Shown: positions 9,034 to 18,600 of the stretch, one piece after another | Position numbering within the stretch: position 1 is the stretch's first letter | How the letters are laid out: each line of letters starts with the position of its first letter | From: Burkholderiales bacterium | GTDB lineage: Bacteria > Pseudomonadota > Gammaproteobacteria > Burkholderiales > Nitrosomonadaceae | Assembly: GCA_024235735.1 (NCBI GenBank) | Contig: JACKLU010000010.1 | Coordinates: forward strand, 1-64,000 | Direction: 5' to 3' | Length of the DNA: 64,000 nt | Translations under genes and position numbers: made by a program | Notes under the pieces: generated by a model | What the model was told of the DNA's origin: nothing | What the model saw: only the letters and a program-made list of their open reading frames with translations | Databases searched by the model: none

Positions 9034-10365
9034 ATGGCAACACATATAAGTAAGGGGCCAGCGACAAGTAAGCCACAAAATTTAGCGGATGAGTTCGGAC
9101 CAGCAGCTTTCCAAGCGCAGTATTTTTTCCGCGATACTGCCGCTGGTCTAATAACTGGCGCAATGGCTATTCCACTATCCATTGGGATAGCCATTATGTC
9201 TGATTATCCAATCAAGGTAGGGCTAGCAACGGTAGCATTTGCTTCATTGATTGGGTGGTTATTTGCATGGTTCAGACCGGGCAACTATATTGGATCGCCA
9301 GGCATTGCTGCCGGATTGGCACCTGTTCTTGCCCTCGGTGTAGCTTCGTTTGGCTGGGAAAACATGGCATTCTGTATTTTCATGACAGCAATAATGCAAG
9401 CAATTATCTGGAAATTTAATTGGCAAAGATATTTGCTTGTTGCTGTACCAGTTTACTTGGTAGAAGGTTTATTGGCAGGCGTAGGTTTGAAAATTTTTAT
9501 GAAATTTTCTGAATTCACCTATGAAATTCCGATGGAATTGGTAACAGATAATTTCTGGAATGAAGCGCGCATGCAAATGGTTGCAATATCTGCAGCGGGA
9601 TTTGCAATTTTCCTTTATCTTTTTTCTAAATTTAAGGACAAGCAACCTGCAGTTCCTTATTTTGCGATCATTATAGGCGGTGTTACTCTCGCTCAATTTG
9701 TCAGTGTGCCAATGATTTCTGTAGAAGACGTTGATCTTCATTTCAAGCTACCTTTGCCAGCGGATGACGTGACCCTATTAATGCTTGGTTACATGATATT
9801 GTTTTGTGCAATGTTGGCAATCGTTGATGTGATAGAACAGGTTATGAGTAACGCGGCGATTGAAAAAATTGATCCATTGAAACGCAAAACGAATAGTAAT
9901 AATAGCTTACTGGCAATCTGGGTAGCTAATCTAGGATCAAGCTTCTTCCACGGCATGACAAATTTGGATGGACTTGCTAAAAGTACGACCAACAAGTTGG
10001 CTGGCGCCATGACTAAATTCTCGGTCTTGATTGTTGGCTCTGTTGTCTGTTTCTTCACTTTTAATGTGCAGTATCTTGATTATCTACCGAAATTCGCATT
10101 GGCTGCAATCATGTTATTTACAGGTTACAAAATGGTAGCGGGTCTAATTCACGTTACACACTATGGTACATATGCACTGATGCTGGCGGTTATAACGGCT
10201 GGTTTAGTGTTTAAAGTAGGTATCTTCGAAGGACTTCTTGCTGCAATGTTAATTCATGGTGTTATTCATTATCTGGTTTATACAAATCACGATAAAACAC
10301 CTGGAAAAGAGGTTGTAAGAAGATATTTCCGAAACCTCAAAGCCGATAACTCAAATTTGCAGTAA
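9034..10365 (+). CDS. SulP family anion transporter without STAS domain (bicarbonate candidate)
   Basis: This 443-residue inner-membrane protein has the SulP transmembrane core: AGLITGAMAIPLSIGIAIM near residue 37, PGNYIGSPGIAAGLAPVLALG near residue 88 and about eleven to twelve membrane segments. It ends shortly after the last segment and so lacks the C-terminal STAS domain of most SulP proteins such as BicA. GAGGA at 9021-9025 supports the start. A universal stress protein gene follows 78 bp downstream, as in other SulP-Usp pairs. SulP proteins carry sulfate, bicarbonate or other anions. Bicarbonate is suggested here by the autotrophic context, not by a diagnostic residue. Confidence 0.78.
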   Translation: MATHISKGPATSKPQNLADEFGPAAFQAQYFFRDTAAGLITGAMAIPLSIGIAIMSDYPIKVGLATVAFASLIGWLFAWFRPGNYIGSPGIAAGLAPVLALGVASFGWENMAFCIFMTAIMQAIIWKFNWQRYLLVAVPVYLVEGLLAGVGLKIFMKFSEFTYEIPMELVTDNFWNEARMQMVAISAAGFAIFLYLFSKFKDKQPAVPYFAIIIGGVTLAQFVSVPMISVEDVDLHFKLPLPADDVTLLMLGYMILFCAMLAIVDVIEQVMSNAAIEKIDPLKRKTNSNNSLLAIWVANLGSSFFHGMTNLDGLAKSTTNKLAGAMTKFSVLIVGSVVCFFTFNVQYLDYLPKFALAAIMLFTGYKMVAGLIHVTHYGTYALMLAVITAGLVFKVGIFEGLLAAMLIHGVIHYLVYTNHDKTPGKEVVRRYFRNLKADNSNLQ

Positions 10366-10443
10366 ATAACCTCTTGTTTGCAGCCATACCGAATATAAGT
10401 TGGCATGGCTACACAAATTCAACACTACTATTGTAAGTTAATC

Positions 10444-10851
10444 ATGTTTAAAAAAATCTATATTGCAATTGATGAAAGCGATTTCTCAAAGCAAGCACTA
10501 ACAGCAGCAATAAAGATTGCGCAAACTTTCAACACTACATTATGTATAGGGCATTGTATTAGTGAGGAGACTCAGTCTAGTCTTGAAGAAGGTCATACAG
10601 TGCTGGAGAATGCAAAATCTCAAATCGAAAATCTGGGAGTTGAAACAAAGCTCCTACTTGCTGATACGCAATACGGTTTAAGTGGTATCAGTGACGCAAT
10701 TGCCACATCTGCAACCGAATGGGGCGCTGATTTATTAATAGTTGGTACTTCAAATCGTAAAGGACTAGATCGTTTTTTTACTGGTTCTGTAGCTGAGGAG
10801 CTAGTTAAAAAAGTGGATTGTTCAATAATGCTGGTACGAAGTCATAACTAA
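10444..10851 (+). CDS. Universal stress protein (UspA family)
   Basis: This 135-residue single-domain Usp starts MFKKIYIAIDESDFSKQAL and ends with the nucleotide-binding signature GTSNRKGLDRFFTGSVAEELVKKVDCSIMLVR, matching the G-2x-G-9x-G(S/T) ATP-binding type. I chose the ATG at 10444 rather than the upstream frame because the protein then begins at the first beta strand. It lies in the same orientation behind sulP and probably regulates the transporter or senses nucleotide state. That link is inference from gene order. Confidence 0.82.
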   Translation: MFKKIYIAIDESDFSKQALTAAIKIAQTFNTTLCIGHCISEETQSSLEEGHTVLENAKSQIENLGVETKLLLADTQYGLSGISDAIATSATEWGADLLIVGTSNRKGLDRFFTGSVAEELVKKVDCSIMLVRSHN

Positions 10852-10895
10852 AATTATACATCTTGTTAATTCTATTTTTCTCATAGGAAACTATT

Positions 10896-11117
10896 ATGAT
10901 AGCCAATAAAATATTTCTTTTCTGCTTTGTGACAATGCTGATTACTTTAATGACAATCTCTATCGGCTCGGTTAATACTTATAGCAATATAAGTATTAGC
11001 TTAGTCGATGACTTGTGGTTGGGGATTGCTTTATTTCTTGAATACTTGTTATTAGCTTGGTTTTTCGCGCCCAAATCCTCTCACTTGTTAACTAGCAAAT
11101 CTGAACATTCTACTTAA
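10896..11117 (+). CDS. Small two-helix membrane protein, unknown function
   Basis: This 73-residue protein has two hydrophobic stretches, about residues 4-24 (IFLFCFVTMLITLMTISIG) and 42-60 (LWLGIALFLEYLLLAWFFA), joined by a short polar loop, with a polar tail. AGGAAA at 10886-10891 supports the ATG. It is the last gene before a strong terminator, behind sulP and usp, so it may be a small partner of the transporter. I do not recognise its family. Confidence 0.55.
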   Translation: MIANKIFLFCFVTMLITLMTISIGSVNTYSNISISLVDDLWLGIALFLEYLLLAWFFAPKSSHLLTSKSEHST

Positions 11118-11227
11118 TCTTTATGACAAGCATTGTTGACTGAGTCGTCGTTTATAAGAATTCAATACCGATATTTAGTATTTTTTGTGTGTTACTCCTC
11201 GTGTTTTTTATAGCACGGCATTTGATT

Positions 11228-11266
11228 CCCCTAACCAGTGATAATAATTGGTTAGGGGTTTTTTTT
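11228..11266. terminator. Strong intrinsic terminator, probably bidirectional
   Basis: CCCCTAACCA (11228-11237) pairs perfectly with TGGTTAGGGG (11249-11258), followed by eight T residues on the plus strand. It ends the sulP-usp operon and lies 8 bp beyond the stop codon of the convergent response-regulator gene. Confidence 0.92.
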
Positions 11267-11273
11267 CTATTTC

Positions 11274-11930
11274 TTATTTCTGATCGGTAAACCATTTGGT
11301 GGCATAGCGTATCAGGTCGCCAGTATCTCTTAATTTTAATTTAATGCGTATATTGTATCGATGCGTTTCTATAGTTTTAATGCTCCGAGACAGAAGATTG
11401 GAGATTTCCTGAATATTATATCCTAAGCCAATTAGATGGAATACTTCGAATTCACTTGGTGTTAATGCATTAACTGTCGCTTCCTGTTCATAACCTCTCA
11501 CTGCAATTCGTTTAAGAACATAGTCTTGTATTCTCTTGCTAAGAAAGATATTACCTCTTAAAACTTCACGAATTGCTGCTATCAATACATTTCTGGGTTC
11601 CTGCTTCATGACATAGCCACGCGCACCGGCTCTCAACGCACGTTCTGCGTATACTGATTCATCGTGCATTGAAATAAACAATACAGGTAAAACTGGAGAT
11701 AGTGATTGGATATTTTTGATTATCTCGAGACCAGATACGCTTTTAAGCGTAACATCCAAGATTAACAGATCAATAGTAGAATTTTCCTTTAATATATTAA
11801 TCGCCTCGGGCCCATCCCCAGCTTCACAAGTCACCTCCATATCGGTCTCCATGTTGATCAACATGGCCATGCCATGTCTTATCATGGCATGATCATCAAC
11901 TAACATGATGTTATATTTATTATTTATCAC
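11274..11930 (-). CDS. NarL/FixJ-type response regulator
   Basis: This 218-residue protein has a receiver domain (acidic pair in LVDDH, phosphoacceptor Asp in LLILDVTLKS, Lys in YVMKQEP) and a C-terminal LuxR-type HTH. The HTH segment is LTPSEFEVFHLIGLGYNIQEISNLLSRSIKTIETHRYNI, split here as family evidence rather than one quoted motif. The GTG at 11930 is chosen because it gives a complete first beta strand. Its 5' end overlaps the histidine-kinase stop by 11 bp, so the pair is co-translated. It is convergent with the sulP operon, a possible but unproven target. Confidence 0.9.
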   Translation of the reverse strand: MINNKYNIMLVDDHAMIRHGMAMLINMETDMEVTCEAGDGPEAINILKENSTIDLLILDVTLKSVSGLEIIKNIQSLSPVLPVLFISMHDESVYAERALRAGARGYVMKQEPRNVLIAAIREVLRGNIFLSKRIQDYVLKRIAVRGYEQEATVNALTPSEFEVFHLIGLGYNIQEISNLLSRSIKTIETHRYNIRIKLKLRDTGDLIRYATKWFTDQK

Positions 11931-14022
11931 CTTGATAAATCGGCACTAAGAAGTTTACTTCAACACCGCCTTCATTCCGTTTGAGAATTGTAAGCTTGCC
12001 ATTTAATTGCTTGGCTCGGTAATGCATTATTTTTATCCCCATACCTGAAAAAAAATGCTCAGTAGAATCACTAAAACCGGTTCCGTCATCTGAAATCGTC
12101 AAATGTATGAATTTTTCATCTAGTTCATTGATTGTTAATGAAACTGTAATATTTCTTGCTTTACCGTGAAATAGCGCATTATTGATCGCTTCTTGTGCAA
12201 CTCGATATAGGTTCAATGCAATTACATTTTCTATCTTTTCGTTTTCAATATGATTGATAAATTTACAATTGATATTGTACGTAGCACTTATTTTGGCTGC
12301 GAGTGTCTGAAGAGCGGAGGTCAATCCACTAGTCTCTAATTCAAAAGGTAATAAAACTTTAGAGAGCTGCTTGATATTTGCAACGAGGTTTTGTGTTTGA
12401 GAAGCAATCGAAGCTGCTAATTCCGAAATTTTCTTGTGCGGTGTGTCCTTTTCATGCACCTGAAATTCCAAGGCGCTCGCTTGATAAGCGATTGCAGCAA
12501 TTTGCTGTCCAATATTATCGTGCAGTTCTTGACCAATTTTGTGAATCTGCTCTTCCGAAATCGATATCAAAGATTCTTCCAATTGCCTCAACTCAATCCA
12601 TCCTTCCAAATCACTGGCGATAGCATCAATAAGTTTTTGTTCTTCGACAAATGATTCTGGAACGTCATTTGCGTAATATACCCGCAAATATCCTTGGTTT
12701 GTATTATCAATATAAATATTGGATTGAATAAAAATATTAAAAATAGATTTTCTTTCTTTCGGTCTCAATGATTTTATTATTTCTGTTTTTTTTGCAAGCT
12801 CTAATTCAGCATTTGCTTTTTTTGAATAATCTTGAGAAGTATAACGTTTATCGCTAATTAAAATCTCGGCGAAACTTGTGTTTGGAAATTGCAACGCGGG
12901 TATCAGATGTTTGAAAATTTTATGACAAACCTCGCTGATGGACATCTCCAGCTCCATCTCTCGGCGTATTTCATAAAGGCAAGTAATCTCATTGAGTCTT
13001 TTGCGTAACTCCATTTCCTTAGAAGTTAATTCTATGGAATATTCTTCAGCTTTAACTTTAGCATTATGTGCCTCTTTTTCCGATTTTCTGAGTTTGTTAA
13101 TAAACCAGTTCAACAACAAGATTTCCGCAATAATTAAAGCTACCAGGTAAAGCGTACTGTCTTTTAGCTTGTCATTAATCGGCATAAACAATTCATCCCG
13201 ATCCAATTTCAAAGTCATTAGAATTCCTAATGTCGGCAACGATGTGTAGGCTTCAATAACTGGAATATCCCGATAATCATGTGTGGATGCAACTCCACTT
13301 TTACCGATGAGCGCTAACCCTTTGGATGAAATCCGCTGAACATCGGTATTGACATCCAAATGGGTAAATCGGACTGTAGAAGGATTGCTGATCAGGCATG
13401 AAACCACCATACGATTTTCTGGCATCTTAGCGCAGATTAGAAATTCCACACTTTTACCAGTTGAATGAATATCCATAAAACTTCTGGTCAAATTAGGTAA
13501 TTTTGTTTCAGTGATGATTTTTCCGATTTTATTACCGTGATTAAAAACGTCCACGCTCGTCTTCAAGATAATGACATTATCCCAGATAAGATTGGAATCG
13601 CCCTCTGTATTCAATTGAATTGTTGGGTTTTCTTTTGACGTGAACGTACCTACCTGTGACAATATATTGTTTTTACTGTCATAAACAACTGCCGCACTAA
13701 AGCCAATTTGAGTTAAGGAATGTACGTTGCGTGTAAGATTGTTACTCGCATCTTTGTTATTGATGTCATTGTTCAGCTCTTCCATGAATTGAATAATAAA
13801 GGGACGAAGAGCCAGCGCACGGGTATCCTCGATTCCCTTTAGAATTCTAGTTTCAAATAACAGCGCTTTACCTTCTAACGAACCAGTCAATCCTCTACCC
13901 AACACTGTTTCGATTTGTTGACGCATTGCATTGTAAACAGTGAGGCCTGTCGTTAATGTTAGTCCTAATAAAAGCAGACTTCCTATAATACTTATCTTGT
14001 GATCATCTTTATTTAAAAACAC
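11920..14022 (-). CDS. Membrane-bound sensor histidine kinase (HisKA_3 type)
   Basis: This 700-residue kinase has membrane segments near residues 11-31 and 287-307 enclosing a periplasmic sensor of about 250 residues, probably Cache-like. A coiled coil (KVKAEEYSIELTSKEMEL) and a GAF-like region follow. The phosphoacceptor His lies in IGQELHDNIGQQIAAIA, and the ATPase domain shows RVAQEAINNALFHGKA, ISDDGTGF and GMGIKIMHYRA. A GTG start at 14022 is preceded by GAGGAAA. It pairs with the NarL-type regulator it overlaps. The signal is unknown; the absence of cysteine or haem motifs in the sensor argues for a small-molecule ligand. Confidence 0.88.
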   Translation of the reverse strand: MFLNKDDHKISIIGSLLLLGLTLTTGLTVYNAMRQQIETVLGRGLTGSLEGKALLFETRILKGIEDTRALALRPFIIQFMEELNNDINNKDASNNLTRNVHSLTQIGFSAAVVYDSKNNILSQVGTFTSKENPTIQLNTEGDSNLIWDNVIILKTSVDVFNHGNKIGKIITETKLPNLTRSFMDIHSTGKSVEFLICAKMPENRMVVSCLISNPSTVRFTHLDVNTDVQRISSKGLALIGKSGVASTHDYRDIPVIEAYTSLPTLGILMTLKLDRDELFMPINDKLKDSTLYLVALIIAEILLLNWFINKLRKSEKEAHNAKVKAEEYSIELTSKEMELRKRLNEITCLYEIRREMELEMSISEVCHKIFKHLIPALQFPNTSFAEILISDKRYTSQDYSKKANAELELAKKTEIIKSLRPKERKSIFNIFIQSNIYIDNTNQGYLRVYYANDVPESFVEEQKLIDAIASDLEGWIELRQLEESLISISEEQIHKIGQELHDNIGQQIAAIAYQASALEFQVHEKDTPHKKISELAASIASQTQNLVANIKQLSKVLLPFELETSGLTSALQTLAAKISATYNINCKFINHIENEKIENVIALNLYRVAQEAINNALFHGKARNITVSLTINELDEKFIHLTISDDGTGFSDSTEHFFSGMGIKIMHYRAKQLNGKLTILKRNEGGVEVNFLVPIYQGDK

Positions 14023-14119
14023 AACTTTCCTCTACCCAATATGCGAACAATGCTATTCAACGCATAAAGTTAATAGTTTTGAAATTTTTTCTATCTATTT
14101 ACGTCCCTATCAGATGCAG

Positions 14120-15277
14120 TTAGAACCACATTCTTGTCTGCAACCCTGGGATACCTATGCGTTGAATGTATACGGCATTGTTCGCTTCTTCATAAGCAAG
14201 CAACCGACCTTCTCTTTCCCAGATCCGAAAAGCCAGAGAGTAGGACAACACCCGTATCGGGTAATCGCGCGGTAGCGTTTGCAAATAGGGTTGAATCGTG
14301 GTGAAATCAGATGCGCCATATTGCTTCATGATAAAACGTAGGCCGCCATTGGCCGGTCCGATATTATACGCCAGCAAGCCAAGAAACAAATCGTTCTTCA
14401 TATCCGCAAGATAATGCTTGAACGTAGCCGCCGCAACAAATGCATTGTGATGGGGATTATCTAGTGAAATTTTCTCTGCGCCCAAGCGCTGTCGAGCTTG
14501 ATTTACCACAATATCCGGAACGCGGGTAATCTGAAACAATCCACGTCCTCCATCACTACTGGTTCGCGGCATAAAGGAGGATTCGGTCGCCGCGATGCCG
14601 TACAGCAAATGCGCATCAATATTAAATGCGCGCGCCGCACTCTCTATGGCTTGTCGATATTGCTGCGCACGATCAACCATGACTTGCAGCTGTGCGCCGT
14701 TTTGCCGACGATAAGTAGCATAAACCTGATGCGCGATCGTCATGCGCCCGGCTTCTTCCTTGCCGCCAACCAACGTGCGAAAATTGCCATAAGCCAATGT
14801 AAATTGATCATTGATAGCAAACCATGTAAGCGCCAGCGCCAACGAAATGGATAACAAAGGCGTCAAAAAACGAGAATGTAACTGCAAGTAATGCCTGAGT
14901 CTCCACCAACCAAGCAGAAAAACGGCTGAAATAAATATCAATATCAAAACAGTCACTGCAAATGGCAGCAAATGGTTCAAAAAACTGGTGCCGGAAAACC
15001 GGTTTGCGGAGTGGCCCAGCAGTACCATAATCGCTAAAACAGCAATCACACCGAGGCAAAATAGTTCAATACACACCAGCATGAATTTTTGCTTATAACT
15101 GTATTGACTGTTGTGTGGATTTTTTTCGAATTTTCTCCTTGATCCGCGTTGAACAGACTGCACGCCCTCCACCGGACGCGCTGCGGGTTTACGTTTGCGC
15201 CGGGATTTCGGTTTTATAGCGACACTGGTGGCAATACCGGTGCTCTCGGAGTTCGTTGTTTTGATGATCTTATCCAT
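14120..15277 (-). CDS. Membrane-anchored lytic transglycosylase (SLT domain)
   Basis: This 385-residue protein has a basic, disordered N-terminus (residues 1-60) and three membrane segments, near 66-87, 102-124 and 138-155. The C-terminal SLT domain holds the catalytic Glu in GIAATESSFMPRTSS, then RGLFQITRVPD and LGLLAYNIGPANGG. Such enzymes cleave peptidoglycan between MurNAc and GlcNAc. The multi-pass anchor is unusual, since most soluble or lipoprotein SLTs have only a signal peptide. It is divergent from the large haem protein gene. Confidence 0.82.
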   Translation of the reverse strand: MDKIIKTTNSESTGIATSVAIKPKSRRKRKPAARPVEGVQSVQRGSRRKFEKNPHNSQYSYKQKFMLVCIELFCLGVIAVLAIMVLLGHSANRFSGTSFLNHLLPFAVTVLILIFISAVFLLGWWRLRHYLQLHSRFLTPLLSISLALALTWFAINDQFTLAYGNFRTLVGGKEEAGRMTIAHQVYATYRRQNGAQLQVMVDRAQQYRQAIESAARAFNIDAHLLYGIAATESSFMPRTSSDGGRGLFQITRVPDIVVNQARQRLGAEKISLDNPHHNAFVAAATFKHYLADMKNDLFLGLLAYNIGPANGGLRFIMKQYGASDFTTIQPYLQTLPRDYPIRVLSYSLAFRIWEREGRLLAYEEANNAVYIQRIGIPGLQTRMWF

Positions 15278-15602
15278 GGATCACAATTCGGTCACGGATT
15301 TCAGTTTCAGCGATACGTGGATTGCAGGAATTGGATTGTGCCTGAAGCAGGTCGAAGAAGCCAGTGATCCGTTCAATTTTTACTCAAAAAAAGAGAGGAT
15401 ATAACATATCTATTTTAATGTTAAATTAAAATAAAACATTAAATGTATAATATTGTTATAAAATAGTTTTTTTACTAATTTTTTAGGAAAGCCTTACAAA
15501 AAGAACTAAAAAAACAATATCAAGTAGCGAAATAATCTGTTAACATCCGCGCTCAATTGATAATAATAACTATTCTTTTAAACATTCAGTCTGCCAGGAA
15601 AG
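15278..15602. promoter_or_regulatory. Divergent promoter region, SLT gene and haem-protein gene
   Basis: These 325 bp separate two divergent starts. The part 15395-15600 is strongly AT-rich, unlike the GC-richer genes on both sides, as expected for promoters. I cannot assign specific -35/-10 boxes with confidence. Confidence 0.5.
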
Positions 15603-18600
15603 ATGTCAACAAAAACAAAGCTCTTCTTTATATTTTTCTTACCCGCACTGCTCGGCTTCGTCGCTCCCGTTTTCGCGCAGGAACCCCTTGTTTATTCACG
15701 CTGCGAACGCACTACCGCAACGTATCAACTGACAGGCAATGTAATCGTCAACGGACAATCACAGTCGGTCACCCGCACCATGACCGGTCTGGACGTGTAC
15801 GATGTGCTGCCCGATGTAACGAATTTTTTCGGGGATTTCAGCGCCCCGTGTGATCTGGTCTATCGCGATGCCAACGGTGTTGAAACGGTTATTTTTAACT
15901 GCTCGGCAACCTCGACAAACCAGAACGCTTGCGCGGCGCTCGATCCGGCAGTGTCTTTCGATGGCAAGATAATCGCTTTTGCGGTCTTCCGCGGCAGTCT
16001 GGTCAATCATCAGGAATGGAATGTGGATTCCCGCGTGCTGCACCCTGATGCGGAACCCGCCAACCTGGGCAGCAAAACGCTGCCCAACAAGCGCTTGCAA
16101 ACAACGGGAGCGCATCTGCATTTCTACACAATTGCAACCGGAAAAACGCTGGCCATCCCATTCACACCCGGGGTATACGATTCCGGCCCGGCGTTCATCA
16201 GCAATAGCCGGGTCGCCTTTACTTCGACCCGGGACGGACACACCTCAACACTGGTGTTTCACAGTACCGGATCCAAAGAAGGAACGCGTATCTGGGCGGT
16301 TGACATTGATGGCAGAAATCCTGACCTGTCCAGCCACCACGCGCTCTCTCAGGAACAACATCCTTTCATGCTGAAAAACGGGCGCCTGGCCTATTCAAGC
16401 TGGCAGATCTTCGGCGGATTGCCATTTAGGCACCCCAACGGCTCGGCTGGCGGCTTCACGACCGTAGACAACATGTTTCATATCTACGCGCAAGATCCCG
16501 ATGGCGCGCGCAATTTTCCGATTTTCGGACAGCATATTCCGGTCGCCACCACAAGCAGCTTTGGCTCAAATCATGATGCGGCGCATTTTATTACCCAGAC
16601 TTCCGATGAACGTATCTGGTTTGCCGATTATTACCGCGGCAACAATAACGGACTGGGCGCGGTGATTGGCGTGATGGCCGAACCCGAGGGGCAAGAAGGT
16701 TTCGGGCCGACCGAAGTCACCAACCACGCGGATTTGTTCGTCCCGCGAGATACGATCAACTTCGCAGCCTGGTCTAACAATGCGGACAGAATGGCCAAAC
16801 CGATGGTCAGCCCGGCGATCACCCATCCGGCGTATGCGGATCCGATACCTTTCGCCGGAAAAGTCGGCCATCCCGCCGCGCTGCCAGGTAACGCCCTCAT
16901 GCTGGTGTGGGGCAAGGGCGCATGCAGCACGGTGGCCAGGAGTGATGTCTTCCAGATGCTTGGCAAGGCTATACCTCCGATGACCAACGGTAATGGCAAT
17001 GGCGTGGCAATGAATGTCATCACTTCACTGAACATGGATACGCCGGGCTGCGATACGGGCATTTATCGCGCTACCCGGATTCCCTCGCAGCATCCGAGCG
17101 ATCTGGAGATGATCGTCGATTCGCCTGACTGGCACGAAATCATGGCCCGCGCGGTAGTGCCTTATTCCGCCATTCACGGCGTGGATCATCCGGAAGTCGT
17201 GGCGCGGTCGGATTTGCGCGCAGCGCATGCAACGCTTGTAACCGGCACGCCATTCGGACTGCTGGGCGCGGCATCAATCACCGATCGCGAAACACACCCG
17301 ATCGACGATATCCATTTTCAGGGTGAAAAGCAGTTTAATCTTCAAGGCACCGACACCATCGATTATACCGACGAAGAACTCTGCGGCGTGCGAATTCTGG
17401 GCATCATGCCTAACCGCAGCGCAAACACGTATCATGAAATTGCCAATTACGCCGGAGAACGGGTCGCCATTCTCGGTGAGTTTCCGGTATTGAACCGTAA
17501 CGCCAGCGGCAACCGCGTCATCGATCCGAGCGGCCATCCCGACACCAGTTTTCTGGTGCGCATGCCGGCCAACACGCCTTATCTGATGCAAGGCGTTGAC
17601 TGTAACGGCCGCACGCTGAATACCGATCAGACCTGGCAGAGTCTGCGTCCCGGTGAGCAGAAAACCTGCGGCGGCTGTCATGTGCATTCCAAACCCACGC
17701 GCATAACGTTTGCACAGAGTTTCGCCGCCACGCCGGCGTATGTCATTCCGCGTCTGGGCGAGGGTACCGTGCCGCTGCTGGCCGGCAAGTCCGGCGAGAC
17801 GGTGCAGACACGCACCGTGTCGGGGTATGGCATGCGCATAGAATTCACCCGCGACATCAAACCGATATTTGACCAGCGTTGCATCACCTGTCATGGCGGC
17901 GGCTCGCCCGCAGCCGGGCTGGATTTGTCGTTAACCAATGTAGCGAACAATAACGTGGCCGGAACAACATGGCACACGCTTATCGCCGACAGGTCGGATA
18001 AATTCAGACGGCCGCAGCTGACACGCTATGTGCGCGCATTTAATTCGCGCGGCAGCCTGCTGTACTGGAAAGCCGCCAATCAGCGCACGGACAACAGAAC
18101 AGACGGACAATACGCTGACGATATCGACTTCGGCGCGGCGCATCCAACGTCAATCACGCCAGATGAACTCGGCCTGCTGTCGCGCTGGATTGATATCGGC
18201 GCGCCAGGCGGCGCCCAGGAATTGAAAGACACCCAGAAACCGACGCTGCATCTGGCCATCGCCGACAACAGCGGCAGTCTGTCGCAACTGCGCGTCGGCA
18301 CTGTCGATCTGGGCAGCGGCATTGATCCGGGCAGTTTACGCGTCTGTGTCCGGGGCTCCGACGGCGCGTGCAGCAATCGCGCCGGCGCCGCCGAAAAACA
18401 TGGCGTGACGCTGGTTGATCTGGGCGCTTCCCTGAGTGATCCAAACACCGAAATCTACGCCAGCGTGCGCGATCTCGCCGGAAACACTACGGAAGTCTAT
18501 CGTTCCGTCGGCTGGTTCCTCAACAGCGGTTCAGTCAACATCGGCAATACCGGAACAGACACTCAGGCGCCCAAAATCTCGATTACCAGTCCATTGAGCG

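Noticed and set aside
17274..17894. 206-residue minus-strand frame inside the haem-protein gene
   Set aside because: It is a shadow of the GC-rich coding strand opposite it, with no domain and no start signal.
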